From the NCBI GenBank assembly GCA_028687205.1, contig JAQUAP010000069.1, forward strand, positions 1 through 5,338: DNA of 5,338 nt. Reading direction: 5' to 3'. The position numbers and the translations under genes are program-made. Shown here in pieces: positions 1 through 4,388 of the stretch (position 1 is its first letter; every line of letters starts with the position of its first letter). The notes under the pieces were generated by a model, which searched no databases, had not been told where the DNA came from, and saw only the letters and a program-made list of their open reading frames with translations. Source of the DNA: Candidatus Omnitrophota bacterium. GTDB lineage: Bacteria; Omnitrophota; Gorgyraeia; Gygaellales; Profunditerraquicolaceae.

Positions 1-1030
1 AGCCAGAAGACATCCAACCACCGGACATTAAAATATTAATACTATAAACTTCAGTATTAGAAAACTCGTCCATAGCAGTCATTATTTGTCCTGGAGTAAC
101 AGCACTACCATTACTTCCATTAGTCAACCAGACTATAGAAGTATTCTCTTTTGGCATATACTGAGGATCGTCTCCAGATAACGAAGTCTTATCTAGCACT
201 GAAAGATATTCACTATCTTCAAATACCTCCCCTATATAGATAGATTTGCCATAGCCATCAACAGCAAGAGGAGCTCTACTGCATAAGAATTTCTTTACTT
301 CTGTTGTTGTTTTTCCATTCCGTTCATAAAGAGTAATATAGAATTGGAGATCATTTAAATACCCAGTTCCGGTAGCTGTAACACCAGCCCAATTGGATTC
401 CAATTCTAAACTTGTATTGTTGGTAATACTCTTTACTTTAAGAGAAAAAATAGACTGAGCTGTGGGAAAAATGTAATCTCCAACAGCTACTTCAGTTAGG
501 AAGAGTGTACCAACCCCAGTAACTGTTGCACTGCCATTCGTAAATGTAAAAGTGCCAGTTAGCTGTGAGTGATTATGAGTTATTTTAACTCCAAGATCAT
601 TATTATATGTTCCTGGATTTGGTCCGAAAAGAGCAAATACAGCATCTGCATCATCCCAAGTATAGTTATCTTCAACAGGATCAGGGCAGCCACCTGGTAA
701 ATCTATTCCGGCGGTGTCTAAAGAAGAACCTAGTCCTGGAACTTCAACCCCACCGTACAAAGCACCATTAATAACTCTTTGACAGTATAACCTATTTCCT
801 TTAGAGAGGAAAGACAGTCCAGTATAGTGAAAATGGTTGTTAAGGACGGGCTTTCCATAGTAATTTATAAAATCTTTAGTGTTAGTAATGAGTGTGGGTT
901 CCAAAGGACCTTTATTGGAAGGTCCCACTACGCAACCAACTCCAGTAGCAACCGCACGGATTACCGTGGATAGATCTATTTCAGTTGTGTAAACATCTGG
1001 GGCTATGGGAGACAAGCTAAAAGCAGGCAT
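1..1030 (-). CDS. Contractile tail sheath protein, N-terminal part (cut by window edge)
   Basis: The frame starts with ATG at 1030 and stays open to base 1, giving 343 residues without a stop; the C-terminal part lies outside the window. The sheath polymerises around the tail tube and contracts to drive the tube through the host envelope. The N-terminus is typical of T4 gp18-like sheaths: SPIAPDVYTTEIDLST (residues 7-22), then VGCVVGPSNKGPLEPTLIT (31-49), a segment that reads like KDFINYYG (52-59), and LSFLSKGNRLYCQRV (72-86). Further on are NPGTYNNDLGVKI (138-150) and DGYGKSIYIGEVFEDSEYLSVL, a usual sheath pattern. An extra domain of about 70 residues (155-227) lies between the last two blocks. 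The start is supported by a strong AGGAGGG site (1037-1043) about 7 bases upstream. The gene follows the neck-like gene after a 25-base gap, the common order in myoviruses. Family assignment is from recalled motifs, and I am confident of it. Confidence 0.9.
   Translation of the reverse strand, partial: MPAFSLSPIAPDVYTTEIDLSTVIRAVATGVGCVVGPSNKGPLEPTLITNTKDFINYYGKPVLNNHFHYTGLSFLSKGNRLYCQRVINGALYGGVEVPGLGSSLDTAGIDLPGGCPDPVEDNYTWDDADAVFALFGPNPGTYNNDLGVKITHNHSQLTGTFTFTNGSATVTGVGTLFLTEVAVGDYIFPTAQSIFSLKVKSITNNTSLELESNWAGVTATGTGYLNDLQFYITLYERNGKTTTEVKKFLCSRAPLAVDGYGKSIYIGEVFEDSEYLSVLDKTSLSGDDPQYMPKENTSIVWLTNGSNGSAVTPGQIMTAMDEFSNTEVYSINILMSGGWMSSG
350..568 (-). other. Putative inserted beta domain within the tail sheath (residues about 155-227)
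   Basis: Between two conserved sheath blocks the protein carries a segment with the pattern GTFTFTNGSATVTGVGT (159-175), then FLTEVAVGDYIF (177-188), VKSITNNTSLELES (199-212) and WAGVTATGTGYL (214-225). This G-T-x-T-x-x-x-G-S-A-T-V-T-G-x-G-T ... V-G-D ... L-x-L ... W-A-G-x-T-A-x-G layout recalls small all-beta modules common as repeats in phage tail-fibre and baseplate proteins. Its presence as a surface insertion in a sheath is an inference from sequence pattern; the boundaries are approximate. Confidence 0.6.
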
Positions 1031-1055
1031 GTAGTGCCCTCCTATCTTTTATCAT

Positions 1056-1676
1056 TTAGCTAATGATTTCTCTTTCGATCAGAACTTTCCCATCAAAAGA
1101 GTATATGCTCTTAATTATAGTTTCAATACGTTTAAGTTCTGCACTAGAAACTACTAGAAAACCCTGTACTGTTAAATTCGTTTCAAAATAATATACGCTT
1201 TCCTTAGTCATATCCTCTCCACCTTCCTCCACATCTTTATGAATTTCATCTGCAAGGACAAGTGGGAGTTTAAGTGCCTCATTGAGAAAGCTTATATTCA
1301 TCATTGGTCTTGTAAATTTTGTTATGTAAAATATTCTTTCGTAGTCGTCTAAAAGATCTTCCCTTTTAGCATAGATTCTTACAGTATAAGCAAAATCACA
1401 AGCAATGAGCTTTATATTCATCATAGTTCCGTTAGTCATTTCAACATCTATTCCTGATCTAACGAGAGCCATGTTAAGAGGTGCTCCTGGTCGTGATGCA
1501 ACAACGGAAGAATCTGTTCTCCAGAATACTAAATAAGGGAAGAAGTCAGCTACTTCAGAACCCTTTTTATTAGCTTGAGTCCTTCTAATTTTATCGGAAG
1601 CAGTGTAGACAACATTAGTAAGACTAAATATGTTTTTGAGTTTTAGAGCTAAGCTGTCTTGGATTATATTATACAT
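1056..1676 (-). CDS. Probable neck / tail-terminator-like structural protein (206 aa)
   Basis: I do not recognise a specific family by motif, so the role is inferred from position directly before the tail sheath gene, where contractile phages usually encode neck or tail-completion proteins. The sequence alternates amphipathic strands with short helices: an N-terminal helix (MYNIIQDSLALKLKNIF), a strand-rich middle with FPYLVFWRT (46-54) and CDFAYTVRIYAKREDLLDDYERIFYITKF (93-121), an acidic loop DVEEGGEDMTKE (148-159), then YYFETNLTVQGFLVV (162-176) and a C-terminal helix plus strand. No signal peptide or membrane segment is seen. The ATG follows the stop of the 93-residue gene with no gap (TAA then ATG), and no strong Shine-Dalgarno site precedes it. 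Translation probably depends on ribosomes finishing the upstream gene. Alternatives are a head-tail connector or a small baseplate component. Confidence 0.5.
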   Translation of the reverse strand: MYNIIQDSLALKLKNIFSLTNVVYTASDKIRRTQANKKGSEVADFFPYLVFWRTDSSVVASRPGAPLNMALVRSGIDVEMTNGTMMNIKLIACDFAYTVRIYAKREDLLDDYERIFYITKFTRPMMNISFLNEALKLPLVLADEIHKDVEEGGEDMTKESVYYFETNLTVQGFLVVSSAELKRIETIIKSIYSFDGKVLIEREIIS

Positions 1677-1958
1677 TTAAATACTCTTAAATCCGAAATC
1701 TTTTAGCTGCTGTCTGTCTATTGGAGATTTAAGATGAGCAGCGATTATTTTGCCAGCTGGAAAAGCTATTTCCAAAGCGTATCCCTCGTTCTCCTCGATA
1801 TCGGTATAAACAACTACCTGATCACGATCTACAATTACTACTGCATCCTTGCCGCCCATCGTACTCTCTGCAATAAGCGGACCTCCAGGTACTTCTTCAG
1901 CTCCAGAAAAGGCATCCCAATCTAGGTCAGTAAATTTTCTCAATTCCAAATTAGCCAT
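1677..1958 (-). CDS. Hypothetical small phage protein (93 aa)
   Basis: I do not recognise this protein. It is acidic in its first half (FTDLDWDAFSGAEEVPGG, residues 9-26), followed by a probable strand pair (KDAVVIVDRDQVVVYTDIE, 37-55), another strand plus turn (YALEIAFPAGKIIAAHLKS, 60-78) and a short C-terminal helix. There are no cysteines, signal peptide or membrane segments. The start is firm: an AAGGAG site at 1964-1969 sits 5 bases before the ATG. Its stop codon abuts the ATG of the 206-residue neck-like gene, so the two are likely made as a translationally coupled pair. Lying between the capsid and sheath genes, it could be a head-tail joining or minor virion protein, but nothing in the sequence proves that. 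Confidence 0.75.
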   Translation of the reverse strand: MANLELRKFTDLDWDAFSGAEEVPGGPLIAESTMGGKDAVVIVDRDQVVVYTDIEENEGYALEIAFPAGKIIAAHLKSPIDRQQLKDFGFKSI

Positions 1959-1963
1959 CTTTT

Positions 1964-1969
1964 CTCCTT
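1964..1969 (-). promoter_or_regulatory. Shine-Dalgarno site of the 93-aa gene
   Basis: AAGGAG on the minus strand lies 5 bases before the ATG at 1958. It fixes the start of the 93-aa gene and is the only good ribosome site for the coupled 93-aa / 206-aa pair. Confidence 0.75.
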
Positions 1970-1978
1970 ATATAAAGA

Positions 1979-2018
1979 AGTATAATGGGCAGCCATTGTC
2001 GAAACTGCCCATTATACT
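1979..2018 (-). terminator. 14-bp perfect hairpin, possible terminator or RNA-processing site
   Basis: Bases 1979-1992 and 2005-2018 are perfect inverted repeats (minus-strand 5' arm AGTATAATGGGCAG) around a 12-base loop. The hairpin lies between the acidic 126-aa gene and the 93-aa gene. On the minus strand it is followed by TCTTTATAT, which is U-rich but not an uninterrupted U run, so termination would be weaker than at the hairpin after the capsid gene. It ends about 20 bases before the start of the 93-aa gene, so it could instead stabilise the 5' end of the mRNA for the downstream genes or act in attenuation. Confidence 0.6.
2011..2016 (-). promoter_or_regulatory. Possible -10 box (TATAAT) within the hairpin
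   Basis: The minus strand reads TATAAT here, a consensus sigma-70/sigma-A -10 hexamer. Seventeen bases upstream the hexamer CTGCCC matches only 3 of 6 positions of the -35 consensus, and there is no extended -10 TG. If active, transcription would start inside the 14-bp hairpin and read into the 93-aa, 206-aa and sheath genes. It is a weak candidate, since the hairpin alone could explain the sequence. Confidence 0.25.
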
Positions 2019-2045
2019 AAACTCCTGACTGCCGGGCAGAGTTTA
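2018..2045 (-). repeat. Second, imperfect inverted repeat after the 126-aa gene
   Basis: TAAACTC (minus strand, 2045-2039) pairs with GAGTTTA (2024-2018), and the interior can form an inner CTGC/GCAG stem at the cost of a bulge. It begins 6 bases after the stop codon of the 126-aa gene and directly abuts the 14-bp hairpin, sharing one base with it. Together they form a tandem hairpin structure in the spacer. Confidence 0.5.
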
Positions 2046-2051
2046 TCTATA

Positions 2052-2432
2052 TTATTTACGAATTTGGCGAAGTAACCTACGAGCTAATACTTTGTGACCT
2101 TTAGAAGATATCTGATTAGCTATCGCTTTAATCTTAGCTTTCTGGGTGGAACTGAGAGTTACTTCCTCTTCCTCAGAGTCTTCTTCTGCACCTTCTTCGG
2201 CTCCTGCCTCTTCTTCACCGATTTCTAAATCTTCTTCGGCTCCTGCCTCTTCTTCGCCTTCTTCTCCTTCACTAAGAATCTGGTCTTCCTTAATGATGTC
2301 CTCATTAATTCGTTCCATAAGTTCAGGAGCGGTTTCATCCTCTATTGCTTCCATAAAAATTTCTTTCGCTATGGCAGGCTCACCACGACGAGCAGCTTTA
2401 TAAGCAATAACTAAAAGTTTTGCTGATCTCAT
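2052..2432 (-). CDS. Small acidic protein with duplicated helical segment (126 aa)
   Basis: Function is not recognised. The protein has three parts: a basic-to-neutral helical N-terminus (residues 1-50), a Glu-rich linker (55-90, 22 of 36 residues Asp or Glu, with GEEEAGAEE twice) and a strongly basic C-terminal helix region (97-126). The two ends resemble each other without gaps: residues 5-30 (KLLVIAYKAARRGEPAIAKE...) and 100-125 (KIKAIANQISSKGHKVLARR...) share K, IA, G and A at the same spacing, with conservative changes elsewhere. Similar A..L...G...LA..L helical hairpins occur in many phage structural proteins (recalled, not checked). The start has AGGAGG at 2441-2446, 8 bases before the ATG. 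The gene lies just after the capsid gene and its terminator. A minor head protein or assembly chaperone is possible. Confidence 0.75.
   Translation of the reverse strand: MRSAKLLVIAYKAARRGEPAIAKEIFMEAIEDETAPELMERINEDIIKEDQILSEGEEGEEEAGAEEDLEIGEEEAGAEEGAEEDSEEEEVTLSSTQKAKIKAIANQISSKGHKVLARRLLRQIRK
2192..2255 (-). repeat. 25-bp in-frame direct repeat encoding the acidic linker
   Basis: Two identical 25-base copies, 2192-2216 and 2231-2255, lie 39 bases apart (exactly 13 codons), so both encode EEEAGAEE in the same frame. The flanking bases differ. Such a repeat suggests that the linker lengthened by slippage or recombination and may vary in length between related phages. Confidence 0.85.
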
Positions 2433-2440
2433 ATTGATCG

Positions 2441-2446
2441 CCTCCT
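2441..2446 (-). promoter_or_regulatory. Shine-Dalgarno site of the 126-aa gene
   Basis: AGGAGG on the minus strand, 8 bases before the ATG at 2432. It supports independent translation of this gene after the capsid-gene terminator. No convincing promoter is seen between the terminator and this site. Confidence 0.8.
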
Positions 2447-2473
2447 AATACCTATAATTTTAAAAGTTTAAGG

Positions 2474-2504
2474 AAAAGGGCACCATCACTAATGGTGCCC
2501 TTTT
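2474..2504 (-). terminator. Intrinsic terminator after the major capsid gene
   Basis: A perfect 13-bp stem (2474-2486 with 2492-2504) closes a 5-base loop. On the minus strand the GC-rich part GGGCACC is followed by CCCTTTTCC, a short U tract, about 30 bases after the capsid stop codon. The A and T runs at both ends also make it workable on the plus strand. It probably reduces transcription of the downstream neck and tail genes relative to the capsid gene. Since the 126-aa gene has no clear promoter of its own, some readthrough is expected. Confidence 0.85.
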
Positions 2505-2534
2505 AATTTATTTCAATAGTAATTCTGTAAAAGA

Positions 2535-3626
2535 CTAGATTCTTTGACCTCGACAGATTGCTCGGCTGTTGGCGATTGCCATACCTTCAACCTGATACAA
2601 GAACCATCCACGATAAGGTTGAGCAACCTGAAATTTGTTAATTGGTTCAGAGGTAAGCTCTGTTCTCTGGGTGATCCCACCGAGATTCTGAGGAGAACCA
2701 CAGAAATAGATCTGACCTTCACTAAGGACTTTAAGATTCGGTTCCCGGAAAGCGTCGGTCATAATTGAAACTCCCAGGATGTCTCCAAGGTATCCTTCAG
2801 TAATCAAAGTATACTTGGAAACCTCATCAAACCAGAGTGAGAATCCAGAATCCGCAATAATATCATCCCAAAGATCAAATGAGATCATCGCAGTTGTAAC
2901 CGGAATACCCCAACGAGCGATTTGAGTTCTCATCTGGGTAAACGCTGCAGGTGTAAATGTGTTGAAATAGAACAGGTCGTTGCTGACTCCTGCCGCAGCA
3001 TTTGCCAGAGTTAAGAACACTCTATCCTCACCAACCATGATAGCTTCCAGACCGTCTTCATATTTTTCTGAGAGGATATCTCCAGGATTGCTATCGATTT
3101 CTTTGATTTCGATGAGCGGAGATGCGCTCAAATAAAATTCTGCAGGATAGACATAGGACTGTCGAGCGATTGATTGCGGGTTTCCAGCAGCAGTGGTTGC
3201 CATGAAAGCCAGCACATCTTTCTTACGAATCCTTAAACGACCAACTTCACCCTTTCCTAGGGGTTTATAGAGCAGAACTTTCCGTGCAAAACCTTCTCGT
3301 TTAAGAGAAGTCCAAATCTCGTCTCCGAGAACTTCTCCAAGTACTGCCCACTGTTCTCCGGTTTTATCTTCCAGAGCAGCTTGAACAATTTCCCTACGAG
3401 CGGCAACTGTCTCAGCCGATTCCGGTTCTCTCATCAGATCTCCCTTTTGGTAGGAATCAATGAGGACACCAATTTGTTTCATGAGATCTTCTTTAGAAGA
3501 AGCATTGAGTTCGCCGTTACTCCCACAAAGTCTACTGCCTCGATGTTTGAACAGCTCAATTGGTTCGCCACTAGCGGTTACGATTTTTCTGGAATCTCTA
3601 TTTACTAAATACGGATTTTTCTTCAT
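2535..3626 (-). CDS. Major capsid protein, HK97-fold type (363 aa)
   Basis: This is the best candidate for the shell subunit. Length is normal for HK97-fold capsid proteins. The N-terminus (1-80) is charged and partly helical, as in the N-arm/delta region. The core contains SYVYPAEFYLSASPLIEIKEIDSNPGD (157-183), EKYEDGLEAIMVGEDRVF (187-204), a helix-rich stretch around FTQMRTQIARWG (229-240) and an end region with TEGYLGDILGVSIMTD (276-291), EGQIYFCGSPQNLGG (303-317) and a final GWFLYQVEGMAIANSR (340-355), the beta-rich P-domain pattern with an invariant-looking G.A..N. The family is recalled by layout, not searched. A GGAGGTGAT site (3633-3641) precedes the ATG with a long spacer of about 10 bases. 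The gene follows the putative decoration gene after 27 bases and ends at a strong terminator, as expected for a highly expressed head gene. Confidence 0.8.
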   Translation of the reverse strand: MKKNPYLVNRDSRKIVTASGEPIELFKHRGSRLCGSNGELNASSKEDLMKQIGVLIDSYQKGDLMREPESAETVAARREIVQAALEDKTGEQWAVLGEVLGDEIWTSLKREGFARKVLLYKPLGKGEVGRLRIRKKDVLAFMATTAAGNPQSIARQSYVYPAEFYLSASPLIEIKEIDSNPGDILSEKYEDGLEAIMVGEDRVFLTLANAAAGVSNDLFYFNTFTPAAFTQMRTQIARWGIPVTTAMISFDLWDDIIADSGFSLWFDEVSKYTLITEGYLGDILGVSIMTDAFREPNLKVLSEGQIYFCGSPQNLGGITQRTELTSEPINKFQVAQPYRGWFLYQVEGMAIANSRAICRGQRI

Positions 3627-3632
3627 AACTAA

Positions 3633-3641
3633 ATCACCTCC
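3633..3641 (-). promoter_or_regulatory. Shine-Dalgarno site of the capsid gene
   Basis: GGAGGTGAT on the minus strand complements the 3' end of bacterial 16S rRNA over 9 bases. The GGAGG core lies about 10 bases before the ATG at 3626, near the upper limit of usual spacing. It supports this start over any downstream one. Confidence 0.8.
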
Positions 3642-3653
3642 AATCCTTGGTTG

Positions 3654-4373
3654 TTAAATTATTTCGATTCCGAGATATGGATTATCTGCATCAGGCACAT
3701 GAATTACTCTCGCACCGGTAATAGCAGTTCCAGCACCGTTCTGGTCGTCCAGCTGACCATCATCGGCAGTCTTAATCGATGTTGCATTCGCCCAATCCCT
3801 CTTAGGATTGTATTCGGATGTGTAAATAATGCAGGGAGGTTTGATAACTCCGATCTTACCAAACACTACTGCGGAATCAATATTGATTCCACCTTCCCAT
3901 ACAGTTGCCTGCAGTTCCAGAGCGGTAGGACTGTATTTATAGGTAACTGTAATTCCCAAACCTTTTTGAGCGGTATGGAAAGTAACTTTTCCAGTATCAC
4001 TACATACGTATGAACCATCAGCGATGGCTCCAGCTTCAGTTTGTTCGGTGCCGGCAGTCAGCTCAATATGAATTTTGTGATCATTAGCACCATTCTTAAC
4101 AACCGTTGTTTTAGACAATTGAATGTAGCGATCCGCATCGACTGCTGTATCAGGAATTGTAAATTCCTCTACCAACGGAATCTCTACGGGAGACTTCTGG
4201 CAATTGATAGAAAAGCCAGCAAACACTTCTACCCCACCCCCGGAATGATTAACAGTGTCTTCACCACTTTCCAGTGCGCTCACTAAGCACATACCTTCTT
4301 GAAGGACAGAACCAGTGGACAGAATGGGGACTTCGATAACATCATAAAATTTGCATCGACTCAAATCTAACAT
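3654..4373 (-). CDS. Putative capsid decoration or auxiliary head protein (239 aa)
   Basis: No family is recognised with certainty. The protein looks almost entirely beta. A stretch ADGSYVCSDTGKVTF (118-132), HTAQKGLGITVTYKYS (133-148) fits a recurring phage motif, in which a strand pair with G-K-V-T-F and a following V-T-Y-x-Y strand form a small beta sandwich. The ends are also strand-rich: VIEVPILSTGSVLQEG near the N-terminus, and ITGARVIHVPDADNPYLGIEI at the C-terminus. There are no signal peptide or membrane segments. The position directly before the capsid gene is typical for head decoration (cement) proteins, which stabilise the mature shell. A minor tail or fibre protein remains possible. 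The ATG at 4373 is well supported by a perfect Shine-Dalgarno site overlapping the upstream stop codon. Confidence 0.55.
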   Translation of the reverse strand: MLDLSRCKFYDVIEVPILSTGSVLQEGMCLVSALESGEDTVNHSGGGVEVFAGFSINCQKSPVEIPLVEEFTIPDTAVDADRYIQLSKTTVVKNGANDHKIHIELTAGTEQTEAGAIADGSYVCSDTGKVTFHTAQKGLGITVTYKYSPTALELQATVWEGGINIDSAVVFGKIGVIKPPCIIYTSEYNPKRDWANATSIKTADDGQLDDQNGAGTAITGARVIHVPDADNPYLGIEII

Positions 4374-4377
4374 GGTT

Positions 4378-4388
4378 GATCACCTCCT
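4378..4388 (-). promoter_or_regulatory. Perfect extended Shine-Dalgarno site (AGGAGGTGATC)
   Basis: The minus strand carries 11 contiguous bases complementary to the conserved 3' tail of bacterial 16S rRNA (GATCACCTCCT). Its 5' end overlaps the TAG stop of the upstream gene (4387-4389), so the pair reads TAGGAGGTGATC, and the AGGAGG core lies 9 bases before the ATG at 4373. It implies high translation of the decoration candidate and ribosome re-initiation after the upstream gene. Confidence 0.9.

Noticed and set aside
2146..2403. Plus-strand open frame of 85 codons, Ser/Pro-rich
   Set aside because: It is the antisense shadow of the Glu-rich 126-aa gene: Glu codons read backwards give Ser and Leu. 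No ribosome site and the composition is an artefact.
2500..2520. TTGAAA on the minus strand as a -35 box for a promoter after the capsid gene
   Set aside because: No acceptable -10 hexamer lies 16-18 bases downstream, and that place is occupied by the terminator stem.
3641..3651. Short inverted repeat CCAA-TCC-TTGG before the capsid gene
   Set aside because: A 4-bp stem with a 3-base loop is expected by chance.
3651..4013. Plus-strand open frame of 120 codons
   Set aside because: It is antisense to the 239-aa gene, whose start, ribosome site and spacing are much better supported.
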